NCBI GenBank assembly: GCA_014706295.1
Contig: JACSVZ010000007.1
Location: 3,605,699 to 3,669,698 of the forward strand
Direction: 5' to 3'
From: Lycocorax pyrrhopterus obiensis
Taxonomy: Eukaryota; Chordata; Aves; Passeriformes; Paradisaeidae
DNA length: 64,000 nt
The translations under genes and the position numbers were made by a program. The notes beneath the pieces were generated by a model. The model was not told the origin of the DNA and ran no database searches. It saw only the letters and a list, made by a program, of their open reading frames with translations. Shown here in pieces: positions 50,221 to 62,795 of this stretch. Numbering within the stretch: position 1 is the first letter of the stretch; every line of letters starts with the position of its first letter.

Positions 50221-50709
50221 GCCCTGAGCTGTTACTTTATCTTATCTTCGTCAGTGAGTGGTGTAGGGCCTCAGTCAGGGCCCCATTGTGTGGTAGTCTT
50301 CTCTGCAGCTTTTGTAATACAGTTTTAAAAGGCCTTCATGAAAATGTTTTAGTCATAAACTATAATATTTCAGTCTCTGACAGCACCCTACCCACCCCCA
50401 AGAAAACCCTCCAAAAACTCCCAGCAAACAAATCAAACAAAACAGCAACAACAACAGCAAAAACAAACAGAAAAACCCCACAACACTTCTTTTAGATTTT
50501 AAGGAAGTGTTTCATAAACTCTAGAATGATTCATGGTATGCTTTTCAAAAATTGAGATACTGTTTGCACAATGTCAAGCAAAGTTATTCTATAGATGCTA
50601 CAGATGAAGGATAAATTCTTTCTTTTCTTTGACATTGACGTATATTTATTTTGAAGAAAATGATCAAATTGGTATAACACTCTTGTGCTATGTACTCTAG
50701 AAATTTTCA
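50221..50709. other. Non-coding stretch with an A/C-rich low-complexity tract
   Basis: 50388-50484 is made almost only of A and C (phrases like 'aaacaaatcaaacaaaac'), and it includes 'caacaacaacagca'. The phrase 'tcagggccccattgtg' at 50275-50290 resembles an old vertebrate interspersed repeat I remember from reptile and bird genomes, but it is too short to call. Confidence 0.5.
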
Positions 50710-50820
50710 GAGATGTTCAAAACACAACCAACAAAGCCCTGGAAAACCTGCTGCTGAACAGGGAGGTTGGACTAGAAGGTCTCGAGAAGTCCCTTCCAAC
50801 TGAAATGATTCTGTGATTCT
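50710..50820 (+). mobile_element. Short CR1-like LINE 3' tail
   Basis: It ends with 'ggttggactagaaggtctcg', 'agaagtcccttccaactgaa' and 'atgattctgtgattct', the CR1 3' end with two octamers. Upstream of about 50735 it fades out. Confidence 0.88.
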
Positions 50821-52194
50821 CAATTTAATTGATGATATACTCCTAAGTTTGCTTTTAATAGGCTCTTAAATTTGCTTTTATATTTTTTTATATTCTTTTG
50901 GTGTGTCAGCACAAAAAAAAATACCTGAAATCATGACAAGGAAGTGTTAACAACATGTTAAGAGAAAGAAAAGCTTATAAGTCCTCATTAATGTGTTACG
51001 TTAGAGGAGCATAAAAGATGAATCAGTTCCCTTCCCTTGATCTTAATGTATACCCAATGGAGGGAGGCAATGGAGTATTAAAATTGCTATACCAGTAAAT
51101 TCTACTGGGTCTTGTATTATAAATCTTCTTTTATAGATCTTCAGTACTTGTACCAATAATTCTTTCACAGGAATGCAATATATACTGAAAACATTAGTCA
51201 TCATAACAGAGCACATTAATACTTACATTAAGTAACTCATCTCTAACACTAAAAGAATGTACAAGAAGGTCTAGATTATTTTGCCACAGATCTTGAGAAC
51301 TGAATTTGATTTTTTACTTCTGCTTTAAAACTCCAAAGTGAAGCTGAAACACTTCAGTGAGAAAAAGGTTTCTTGTACTTTTCTTGTTGCAGCTGGAAGC
51401 AGGAAGAGCAAAAGATGCTGGACTCTTCTAGTGAAGATCTGGATCTTCAGTTCCTGTGGATAGCTAGTTCACCCAAAATGTGATTACTTTAAAGCAAGTT
51501 GCCTGTCACTCTTGAATTTCCCCACTTGGGCAGCTTATGAATTATGCATCTTGCACAGTACATTTGATTTTATTCTTAGTTCAGTGCCGATCTGGAAATG
51601 TAAGAGTTTTGTATAAAGGGTTAGTAGGTACATAGAACCAGAGATCCTTGAGATGTATTTGAGGGTAGTTCTACATATGAAATTGAAGAGAAATTATAGA
51701 AAGTGTTCAGAATCAACTGTAAGGAAGGAACAAAAAGCTCAAATAGTCGGGAGACCACTTAAGGGAGGAAAAGTGAGATTAAAATTACCCCGAATCGTTC
51801 ACCTGTGAAACTAAAATTTTATCCCATTTTTTATTAGATATTTAAATTTGTGTTAATTATTTTGTCCTGCATATTTAAGCCAGAAACTACTGGTAAGGTA
51901 GAAGGAAACGTCAGGTATTTCTACAGCCATTGTGTTTCAGCACTCTGGACAGGGACCAGATTCCAGCCCCATGGATGTGCACTGGGAGGACAAAGCAGTA
52001 GCAGGTTCAGGCTCTCTTGTGTGTAAGAATAACTGTATTTGTCATGCAATGCTACTGAAGGTTGCAGTCATTGTTTTCCAAACACAAAGGAGATAATTTC
52101 TGCAAGTCTTAGTAAGTTATATCAGCTTCTTCTCAGGTCTGCTTATATCTTTGTGTACCTGCTGGTTAGGCTGGGCTAACTATCTGGAAGAAAC
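50821..52194. other. AT-rich non-coding stretch, no gene recognised
   Basis: No gene found. The phrase at 50829-50900 (ttgatgatatactcctaag followed by T-rich text) has a diverged partner at 53649-53702; see the findings. Confidence 0.55.
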
Positions 52195-52566
52195 ATAGAA
52201 TCACAGAGTATTTCGAGTTGGAAGGGCCCACAAGGATCATGGAATCCAACTCCTGGCCCTACACAGGACCATCCCTAAGAGTCACACCATGTGCCTGAGG
52301 GCACTGTCCAAACACTTCTTGAACTTGCTTAGGCTTGGCGTGTGGTGACCACTTTCCTGGAGAGCCTTTTCCAGTGCCCAGCCACCCTCTGGGTGAAGAA
52401 CCTTTTCCTGATATCCACCTAAATCTCCCCTGACACAACTTCAGGCCATCCTCTTCTGTCTTGTCACTGGTCATCAGAAAGCAGAGATCAGTTTCTGCCC
52501 TCTGCTTCTCCTCATGAAGAAGTTGTAGACTGCAATGAAGTCTCTCCTCAGTCTCTTCTCCAGGAG
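52195..52566 (-). mobile_element. CR1 LINE 3' end, 5'-truncated
   Basis: The plus strand begins 'atagaatcacagagtatttc', then 'gagttggaagggcccacaag', 'gatcatggaatccaactcct', 'acacaggaccatccctaaga', 'agagccttttccagtgccca', 'gccaccctctgggtgaagaa', and ends 'gaagtctctcctcagtctct' and 'tctccagga'. This is a well preserved reverse-complement CR1 3' end of about 370 bp. The parts shared with the copy at 36880-37138 (gggtgaag, cagtgccca, ctcctggccct) suggest the two are from related CR1 subfamilies. Confidence 0.96.
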
Positions 52567-52682
52567 TAATGTAGTGAGGACTAACTAGATGAGTATGGAA
52601 AGACTGTAGGTATAAATTGCCCCAGAGTCTGGGTCAAGCGCTTGGTGGTGCACAAGAACACATTGTGTTACGGTAAATTATT

Positions 52683-53408
52683 TGTGCTGGTTTGAAGGTA
52701 AACCAGCGGGAGAAGTGTCTTGGAGTGACTTTGTGGTGTGTATCCCAATCCTTGCTCTTGCCCAGAGGTTGGTTTTGTGTTTTTTCTGTGCCTTTAAACT
52801 GAGCCTGAGCGGAGCCTCTGCTATCTCTGTCCTTGAATTTTTTTCTTGTCTCTCTCCACTGTATTGGGATACACACCACAATGTCACCCCAAGACAAGGA
52901 GTTAACCCAGCAGTTTGTGAGAGATTCCAAGTCAGAGCCACAATTTAATAGGAAAATTACAATAGAGACAATAGTACAGAAACACTGGCTTAAACTGACA
53001 GAGTCAGGATACAACCTGACACCCTGTTGGTCAGGGTGGTGGTAGCAGTCCAATTAAATTGTCGCTGCAGTCCCGTTGGAATGGTGGATGTGGTCTTGTT
53101 GAAGCAGTGATCCTGTAGCAGGGTCTGGTCCTTCTCTGGAGGTCCAGTGGTGGTGGTGGAGAGCTCTTGTCCTCTGGGTATACAGAGGTGGTATCAAGCC
53201 CCAGATTATATACAGGCAGGATTTTCTGGTACTTCTCCCAGAGCAGGGCATTTCACAGTGGGCTGATGTAATTCTGAGTCACTCGGTGAGACCTTGATGG
53301 CCCCTTAGCAGAGATGGCCCCCTCAGGGTGGCTGCTGCTGCCCCGGAGGGAGTTATCAGGGCTGAGTCATAGAGAAGATAAAGAAACACTGCTCCCCCCA
53401 TTTTAACA
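52683..53408 (-). mobile_element. 726-bp endogenous retrovirus LTR
   Basis: On the minus strand it starts TGTTAAAATGGGGGGAGCAG and ends ACCTTCAAACCAGCACA, with TG..CA ends. TATATAA lies at 53206-53212 (plus: ttatata) and the variant poly(A) signal ATTAAA at 52944-52949 (plus: tttaat). The text around 53330-53400 (gttatcagggctgagtcata) and 52897-52945 matches a repeat that I remember as common in songbird genomes. No primer-binding site, viral coding sequence or matching target duplication is seen. Open frames inside it (such as 52634-53053 on the minus strand) do not correspond to viral proteins. An unusual internal inverted repeat is listed separately. Confidence 0.7.
52717..52895. repeat. 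Inverted repeat of 33-nt arms, 31/33 matching
   Basis: The arm at 52717-52749 (gtcttggagtgactttgtgg, then tgtgtatcccaat) is the reverse complement of the arm at 52863-52895 except for two mismatches. The 113-nt spacer (52750-52862) contains a T-rich core. In RNA the arms could form a long stem. It lies in the 3' part of the LTR, downstream of the poly(A) signal. Confidence 0.95.
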
Positions 53409-54055
53409 TCTCCTCAGAAGGTAATGTAGACGGTGGTAGAATATATACTTTGGTTGAACCTTTCATTGTAACCCAAGACACTACTGAATCCAAGACACTA
53501 TTGAATTCACAGACTAAACTTTGAGGAATATTGCCTCCCTTGACTTCTCTCTTCCTTCTTTATCCTACAAATTACCCGTAAATCCTGACAAAGCCTGTTG
53601 TAAGCTAGCTAAAGAAATAAGAGAATTTTGTGTGGAGAATTCCACTACATTGATGGTAGATTCTTAAGTTTGCTTTTACATTTTTTTTATATTCTTGTAT
53701 AAAGGTGTCCAGTCTAAACTTAATCAACCATTCAGAAAATCTCTTTCCATTCTGAAAATTAATGTACGGTAGGAATAGTATAGGACTCATTGTAACAGAT
53801 CAGAAAATTCCTTCAAGTCTGAAAAAAGCAAGGATCCAAAAATATTCCTTTCTCCTTCTGGCTATAATTCCTCTTCTTGAAATGAAATCTCGCCAGAATT
53901 ACAGTGCTCTCTACTCCTTCAGTGTGTTTTGTCTTGAGGAGACAGTTTCTATTTCTCTGCCATAGAACTGGAGTCTGATGTCATCAACTTCAGCTGGGTG
54001 TTTGTCATACATCTCATTGTACAGCAATAGAATTCATCATACAACAAGCTAGTTC
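53409..54055. other. Non-coding stretch with a 17-bp tandem duplication
   Basis: The unit 'ccaagacactactgaat' at 53473-53489 is repeated at 53490-53506 with one change. No gene or family is recognised in the rest. Confidence 0.7.
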
Positions 54056-54126
54056 TGCACCAAGCAGGGCTTTGAACCAGATGACCTCCTGAGGTCCCTT
54101 CCAACTGAATTTATTCTATGACTCTA
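54056..54126 (+). mobile_element. Very short CR1-like LINE 3' tail
   Basis: It reads 'ctttgaaccagatgacctcc' then 'tgaggtcccttccaactgaa' and 'tttattctatgactctat', the end of a CR1-type element with octamer-like tail units. About 70 bp. Confidence 0.85.
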
Positions 54127-57100
54127 TTTTCGCCATCTGTTTCTTCAACTGTCTATACAAATGAGGGCCCTCTGGAAGATGCCAGCCTTCAACCTCCTTT
54201 CATGGCCTTTCTAAGAGCCAGAAGGACAATGTGTCTATTCATGCTATAATCCAAATGAATTATTAAAAATGTTTTGTGGTTCTTCTTATATCCTGGTGTA
54301 TTTAACTGGTGACTGTGCCTGACTTGAATTAGGAATCTGCCTTCAACATTAAGTTTCTTTGAGCAGGAATGTACTTTTTCTTTCTGTCTCTTAAGTAATT
54401 GCTGATGTTGTCAGATGGGTAACAGTGTTTTCAGATAGGCTGGGAGAAAGGAAGCCCAGTTTCCATATAAAGGAGATTTGATAAGAAAAATTGGTGGTTG
54501 GGGGGAAAAGTTTGTGGAAAAGATGTGGGTTTCATAGGAAAAGAGACAATTATGATCAAACTCAGTATTTGAACACATTTCATGGTGTGAAAGTGGCTCT
54601 TTGGTATGATCACGATGGAAGGGGAGGTGGAAGGGAAGAAGATGAGAATGATGTAGAGTATGAACTTTAAAGAGTCATTCAGGAAGTCTGTGTCTGCTCT
54701 TTGATAGATTTTTTTTTTTGTCTATAACAGACAACCAAAAGAAAATCAAAAAGAGAAAAAAGAGAAAGTGAAATTGCAAAGGAGTTATTTTGGTTGGTTT
54801 CTTCTTGTAACACAGCTGAAAATCAGTAGGAGATTTTCTATTAATTTCTGTGAGAAAGGAACTGTCCTAAAGGACTCCTACAAGCACGTTTTTCAACATT
54901 TGCGTTGAATGGTAAAAACAAGATCTAAAACTCCACAAATAGTAACTGTCGACTCAGAAGAGGAATATATCCTAGCGAGACATCTTGTACCATGTGTGAA
55001 TCTGCCTATTTCTGGCAATTTTGTCATCGCACCCAGACAAATGGTGGTAATAGCCAAATGTAAGAATAATGACTAATACAAAATCTAAAGTGAGCATCCT
55101 CTAGGTTTTCCATATGGCTATAAACAGGATTAGATTCCTTCCAGAAATCTCCAAACTAATTTAAATTTTCCTTGAGCTATAACAACATACAAAACATTGA
55201 TTTTTACTGTACACTAAAATCTGCTGAAAGGTTATGTAAAGAAGTAAAGAATCACATTTCTTTCTTTCTTTATCTTTTTTTAAGTACTTTAATCTAGTTG
55301 ATATAACCAGATAAAATAATAAGAGTAATGTAATGTTTTGATAAAAAATGTTATTAAAATATAAGATAAATTTTAAAAATTTTGTTCCCGTAGGAGTACA
55401 CGGTATAGTAACAAAAAGCAAATTTGGTGTTCGACATCTTTATAAAATTTGAGTCAATTATGCAAGAGATGGACAGTGTAAAAGAGCCCTCTTAAGGAGA
55501 GTTAATTTTTTTATTCAGAACCTCATTTTTCTTATACTTCCAGAGAGCACATGTGACCTGTGAAGTCCCACAAAAGTGGCTGGAGGCTGGGAGGTCAGTA
55601 GAAAGAAAGAGCACCCCCATTCCTTGCTCTCTGTGTATCTACATTTTGTTACGAACTGCTATGGCCACAGTTACCACATGGATTTTTGGTCAGATGTGGT
55701 ATAATGTTTTTATACTCTACACCAGGCTTGCAAGGCTAGGCAGGTCTGACAAATATGCCTAAGCAAGAAGGAATTTATGTAGTTATGTCTAGTTTATTTT
55801 TTTTGAATAAATGAGGCATTTTAAAGTACTAATCTGTTGATCTGAAAACGATGTACAACACTATATAGTTTTACTGGTTTTCTAATTTAATTTCATGAGG
55901 CCTTCATGAAGCCTTTCATAGCTGTAGAGCTATGCAAAGAGCAGCTTCTTGATGTCCATTTGTTTTATCTTTAGGGTTACATGTTGGTAATTTTGAAAGA
56001 TAAAATTTTTAAGTGACATGTTGTCAAATATGTATAGTGAATCGTAAGGTTTGGCAGCAGAAAACATTAAATAGGCATTTATTTTTGAATGGCTCAGAGG
56101 TGTTTTATTGTAAGAGAATGTCAGGCAAATAAAAGGAAAGTTCAAAGGGAGATCTTTCCTTCTAAGAGCTCAAGAAGAGCAAATATCTTAGTAAATCTTA
56201 ATAGACTTATGGAACTCTCTGGTGCTTCTAAAGTTAAGCCATTCTAGGGAGCCCCTAAGGATATAGCATTTTCACTGCTTCCAATAGCATTCCTCAGAGC
56301 TGCTAACCACACAGGTTGCATGTTATTTGGATCATATGAAATTATTCTGATAGTTTTTTATTAGAGACTCTGAGATTATAAGTGTATTAATACCTGGGCT
56401 GGCTTGGGGGTGAGAGAAGACCCTGCCACCTTTCGTCTCCTAGTCATTGTACACAAACTAAGACCTGGCTTTCTGGCTTGGCCATAACATTATTGTGCTA
56501 TCTTTGCTGCTACTGTACTAGTAGAGTACTAGATTAGAAGAAAAGGATATTGAAAAAAATTGCTGTGTAAATCTGTCCCACCTGCACATCAGTCAAAAGA
56601 ATGAAGTTGTCAACAAGGAGGTAGAAGATCTGTGGGCTGGCTGTTCTCACTGAGAAACAACATCCCCTGAAGCTTAAAAAGTACAGACTTACTCTCCCCA
56701 GCCCCAGTTTAGGAATGAAGCACTGTGTCTGAGGCACTGTGGTACCTATAAAAACATCTTCAATTATTATATAATTAGAAGGGCTATAAAGATTTCTAGG
56801 AAGAACATAATCTGTTCAATGACAGCTGCTGTATTACTTTACTCAGTTATTTCACACAAAGCAGTCTGAAATGGAAGCATTGCCATTTTTGTGTTCCATG
56901 GAAATTTCCTTAGATAGAGAATTGGAGGTAATGGGAAATCATTGGTGTAAGTGGAGTAACACAGCTTGCCTCTACTAAATGCTTGCTTCCATTTACTTGT
57001 ACCAAAGTACTTTTATGAAATTGTGATTGCAAATGGAAAATTCAAATTGTCCTGGTTAAAAGACACAAAGGAGTTGTAGTGGTCACTGTTTGTATTTCTC

Positions 57101-60100
57101 CAGGGAGTAAAGTGAAGGACACATTCAACTGAGGAACAGAAGGCAAATTAAAGGTTATGAAGGGATGTGAAAATAGCTGGTCTCAAAATAGTCTGATGCA
57201 GGTGTCTTTCTCTTTTCTTTACCTGGTAAGGTGCTATGTATTATCAGTGCTTCTTCACAGTCTTTTCTAGATGAACCTAAATGCTTTGAAAAGTTTCAGA
57301 GAAATTTTATTTTCAAATTTTCACTTGCATGAAGCTTTCTATTTGGTATTTTTTTCCAGAAACCATTCATAGCTAGAAAAGCATAAGGAAAGAATGAAAT
57401 CAAGTATCTTTGTATCATGTTTTAGCTATATTTATTTTGTTTAAAAGTTTATACACTCAACATGTCTTTATTTTAAATCAATCATGGATAATCTCAGCAC
57501 TGTTAAGATCTATATATTTGAGAGAGATGATTTTTTTAAAATGTTGACACCACATTTGTCTATAAATTTAGTTTATAGATTATATACTTCATAGCTTTAT
57601 AGAGTATGTTTTGTTCCTTTTTCCCTGCCAATAAAATACAAATAAAAGTACATAACTGTAAATCTCCAGTAAGGATTATTTTATAAAATTTATGAGGGAT
57701 TTAAAGTAATTTAAAACTCTTCCTGAAGACGTTTTGCAAATTATTTAAGATTTGTAAAAGTATTTAGAGACAAGGATATGCAAGGCAATACAGAGATTAG
57801 GGTTCTCTTTATAGTGGGAGACCACAAGGGCTGACTAAAGAAAGCTCAATACTTCAGCTCTATCCATGAGGTGATTTAGAATATTAATCATTATTTTACT
57901 GATAAAAATGAAGAAAGAGAGATGACCTATTCTCCCAGGCAGGTGGTAATTGTGAAAGACAGCTAAAAAGTAGTAAAGCTGTCATGAAACAGAGACCTTG
58001 TCCTAATGCTTCCTTCACCTGTTTACTGGGTTTGCTGTTTTGGCATAGAGCTCATGATAAGGCTACATAGCTTCTGCAAATAACCCGATACTGTGCTGCA
58101 CTCTTTAACTTTACTGTTCTGGATCTCTGTAAGTCTTTGGAGCAATCTCTATTTCACAGTTTGGACATTACTTGCTTGCAAAATAATTCATCTGGTCAAG
58201 CTAGGAAAGAACTGCTCCCCTAGTTGTTACTACTTCTGTTAGATTAAATAAGGTATGGTGGAATACGGTCGATTCCACAGCAGCAAGGCAAATGGTTACG
58301 CAGTAAGACAGCAAGAGAAATGAAAAATAAAAAATCACATTTTTTAAATGTTTGGCTGTGTGAATGACTGAGTTGTGCTCGTCCAAATAAATGTCTAAAC
58401 AGGTTGTTTCCAAGCTATGACTTTTAAACTGAGAGACTGAAGGATGAGTTATGAAGAGAAAGAATTTTAATATGTATAAGGAAATATCAAAAATCTAGGA
58501 CTCTTTTAGACAGAAGGAAAGTGAATAAATATAGATAATTAATGACATTAATACACACCACCATTCTCTTTTTGTAATCAAGTCTCCCTTTTAAATCTCT
58601 TTTTGCAGTATGGAAGAAATATATTTGGTGCACAAATGGTTATAAAGTTTACAGCTTTTAAGAACTGTCTTAACACTCTGAGCAAGCCAATCAAGATACA
58701 GGCTAAGGCATTACTGTCCCTAATGAGCTAAATAAAACATTTAGAACGAGATAAATGGAATTAGAGAAAATTTGAAAACTTTTCCCTTCTTATTTCAGTA
58801 TCTACCCACCTCAGGATTTCAGAAATTTTGCTATACCGTGTTAGCATCCTTCCAACAGAAAGTTTTAGTATTCTGGTATATTGAAAGCAATACTTCAGAC
58901 TCCAATTTGTTCCCAGGTAAGAAGATTAATTTATATGCTGATTAATTTTCTGGGTTGGTTGTTTTCCTCTGCCTTTGTCATATGTATGACTTGTTAGTAA
59001 TCAATTTTTCTTTAACCTCTGTACACCAATTCTGATGGTACGTGAATTCATTTGTTTGCTTTATGCCCTTCATTTTTAACTCTGATATCTATATTCTGCC
59101 ATGGAACTGGAACCTTAAAAGTACCTGAATGCTTCTAATTTTTTTTCTGTGTTATGAGTGCTGAGCACTTAGCAGAACAAGGCAATTAGGAAATAAATAT
59201 CCCTGTTCAAACTGTTCCACTAAATTAAGTATCATTAAACAGGGCTTATTTTTTAAACAAATGTCTACATATTCATAGAGGTACCAGTGTATTTACTTAA
59301 CTTGAAGCAGAAATTAATTTAGTAGCCCAGTAGTATGAATGTTTCTGTACAGATTTTTTTTCATTTTGCAAGAAACATACTGTTTCTTATATGGCTGGAA
59401 GATGAAAATATCAAACCACTGACACCATCATGGTTCCACTCTGTCCCATTAGTTTTCTGCAGTGAATCCAAATTAAAACAGCTAACATGGATGTTAGATT
59501 TGTTTCCTAGTTTAGGAAGTGGAATGAAGAAAAGACCTATGTGAACTGACATTATCCATCAAAATAAAAGAACCTCAAACTTCTCTATCCTTCTGAGGCA
59601 TGGGCTTATTTGGAAAATTGCATCATGCCACTAGATACGGAATTCTGTGAAAAAAAGGTGGGAACCCCCTTTCTGAGGGTCAGAGGAAAAGGAAAACTAA
59701 TGGGATTACATTGCATTCCAGAAATTGATGTCTGGCTTGGTTTTCTCACTTCTCTGTGACAGGAAATTCTTAAAGTGCTTTTCTGAAGCTAAGTGAATGT
59801 ACCCATCATGGCTTACTTGTGCCTGTTAAGTCTCTGTGGGAAATATGTCATGCGGAAGGACGTAAATATTTTGACTGGTTGTGCCTTTGTTTTCAGAGTG
59901 CATTGCAAATGACACATGAATGTGTCAGGATGACGCTGTGGCAGCAGAGGCATGTAAGAGATTATTAATATTTTCAATTTTTTTTTATTAATGGATCCAG
60001 CAGTAGTAAAAACCCCACCATTATGCAAGCGGACTACAGTAGAGTTACACATACCTAGCACAGGCGTATTAAGACTAACAGAACCATGGCAGAGAAATTT

Positions 60101-61019
60101 TGGTGGCATAATTTATAACATAAAGAGAGACATATAAGGTAACCACTTGTTTTCAAATCTAACCTTCTTGGCAACAGATGTTGGTGTGGAATTTTTTCAA
60201 TATAGCCAAGAAGGTTGACAAAGATGAGATACTTAACAAAGGAGAATGATACGTATGGCATTGTGCAGTTTTTAACTAAGATTATTTTAAACACACAAAG
60301 AAAAATGTTATTTAATCAAATTAATATGTGTGTTTGCGAAGTTATGTAGAAATAAATGTAAGGGGTAAAGTAGCAGATAATAAATGCATGTGAGTATGTT
60401 TAAAGATTGTAAATGTCCACAAGTCACGTCTGATCCAATGGATCCAGAAACTATAAAAAACCTAAAACTATTCTAACTGCTTTATGATGATAAATATTAG
60501 TTTTGAAATCTTAGAATGTAAGATTGAACTTCGGTACAATGCAATACAATCTTTGCTCAAATTCAATCAGATCCAATAACTAGGAAAATCATTCATGAAG
60601 AGGTGGTTAGACCTTTCTCATAGCCAGTTGTAGATTTAGACTTAGAATGATATCTTTTGTTAAACAGGGTATGAATATTTAACCAAGAGAAGCATCGTGA
60701 ATTCCTTAAATATTTTTGAATGCATGTTTCTTTTAACAATTATATTAGAAGCTTCAGTGATACAAAATGTCTCAGTTGAGTTCCACTGGCCTGTTTAAAA
60801 TTTTGCAGCTTATTTTATTCTAAATTTGTCTACAATTGACTTCATATCATTGGTTTACAACAGTGGGGAGGTGGGGCAGAAGAAAATCAAAATGCTACCA
60901 CCTCTCTCTATATACATAATTTTCTGTGATACTGTAACCATTCTATTACCTGTTGGGCTCTAAAATAAACTGATTTAACTTTTAATTTTATGCAGCTCAT
61001 AATTTTCTAGACTTAAGAC
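54127..61019. other. AT-rich non-coding stretch, no gene recognised
   Basis: No gene, RNA gene or named repeat recognised in almost 7 kb. Minor patches: T run at 54709-54719, an A/G-rich patch at 54733-54775, and long AT-only runs at about 57520-57600. Open frames are at most about 98 codons and without known motifs. Confidence 0.55.
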
Positions 61020-61190
61020 TCTTTTTGTAGCTTCCTTCTGAACCCTTTCTAGTTTGTCAAAACCTTTCTGAATCATGGAGAAATGAATCAGTAGAAGCCT
61101 CACTAATGCCAGATGTTGCCATTAAATCATTTCCTACTCCTACTTGATGTTTCCTAGATTTTTCATCCAAGGTCCAAGTTAACCCATTTG
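61020..61190 (-). mobile_element. Probable ancient CR1/L3-like LINE fragment
   Basis: The plus strand has 'cttctgaaccctttctagtt', 'tgtcaaaacctttctgaatc' and 'agtagaagcctcactaatgc' in the order and spacing of a reverse-complement CR1-type 3' region (TGAACTCTTTCYARTTTGTC..ATCTTTCTGAA..GCCTCACTAATGC). Divergence is large; the end is uncertain. Confidence 0.45.
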
Positions 61191-62795
61191 GAAGACTGCA
61201 GTAAGAACGTTTGTTTCAGTTAAATTCTTTGCATTGTTCTTGAACTTCTTGTTATTATTTTTCCCTTTTGTCATTTAGATTTCAAATAGGAATAAGAAAT
61301 TCAAACAAAATATTATGGTAAGTAATATGGGAGAGCACTTAAGCATGTTTATTTTCCTGTTGACACAAAAAGTATTTTTCTATGTACCCTTTAACTGCAT
61401 GCTTATCTATTGTTCTGAATACATAAGAGCGGCCAGGCTGGATTTTGAGGTCAACTGATTAGTATTTTTATCATAACATTTGCATTATGATATGGCACTA
61501 AATTATGAATCTAAGAAAACGAAATATAAATTGTAGTGATTTTTTTACCCCACCCCCCAAAATATTAATGTGATTCTTATAATACATTTTTTGAATTGTC
61601 TGCATTTAAAACCTTATCCTTATTTAACTTTCTTAAATGTTGATAGCATTAGTTGTCTGGTAAAATTTTAATGAAGAAGCAGCGAACAGCATTTTTCTCT
61701 GCAGCAGACAGTATGAGATATGTCTTCATTTAAAATTCTCCTCATGTGCTATCAGACAAATTCACACACCATATTATTCAGCATGACCTTAGTGAAAGTT
61801 CTTTATATTATTTCTCAAATTTGTTGTCTTTTTGTGGTGTTTGTGTATGCATCGGTAAAGTAGCACATGCTCATAAACAAGTTTCTCCTTATTTTGAAAA
61901 TTCTGCTTTTGTTTGCAGAGGTCTCATTTTTTCATGACTACTTGAACACTTAAGGTGTTGAAAACTGTGGGTTTAGCCCAGTGCTCAAGCAAGGAGAGGA
62001 AAGACATTTCACTGATGTAATCTCTCCTCTGTCTGGAAATGCATTGCCTGTTTTGAAAAGTTGATGGTTTGTAATTATTTGCTCAAAATAGTGTATTAAA
62101 TTCAATTTTTTTTTTAAACTCAATAAAGGAGGAGAATGAAGTTGTAAACAATAACGTGAGATTGTGGGAGAGGTTTGTGTACATTTTGTGCAAATAGGGA
62201 GGCCAGGATTTGTTTACAAATAAAAGGTTAAAAAGAAATCCTCAAATTAATTCCTGAAATGTAAGAAAGAAATACTGGAGTATCTCATATCACAAATCAT
62301 TGTCATCAATATATGGGTATCTTTTGCAAAATGGCAAATGTTGATGACCGTACCACTTCAGAGAATTTATAGAAGTCCTCATATGCAAATACATATTTAG
62401 GATATAAGTGGTTCTTTTGCTTCCATTGAATCCCCTTGTTTCCCTTTTCCTTGTTTTGTTGCCTCATTTTTTTCCTTTTCTCAGTTTCATACATAATGCA
62501 CAAAGCCACTAGACCTACTGAAAATTTTTCTTAGTACTTAATAACCTCTAAAAAATATTTTTATTGCGTGTCCTGTCTAAATTTCTCAAGTAAGATTTGC
62601 TTTCTTCACTATTTAAGAGGAGAATATGTGATGAAGGACCAGAGCTCCTTTTTGTTTTTTTCATTGGAATCCTTTCCATAGAAAAGAGTTTTTTGGTAAT
62701 ACTGAGAAAATTTGTAGGTTTTTTTCAGAAAATATATATTTGATATGCTAGAGGTATCTTTTTTGCTGCAAGATTGCTCTTTATAGACTTCCTCT
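61191..62795. other. AT-rich non-coding stretch, no gene recognised
   Basis: No gene or named repeat. There are C-run and T-run patches at 61541-61560 and 62106-62116. Confidence 0.55.

Noticed and set aside
52634..53053. A 139-codon minus-strand open frame inside the 726-bp LTR
   Set aside because: It spans the non-coding 3' part of the LTR, crosses its proposed end and the inverted repeat, and has no retroviral motif.
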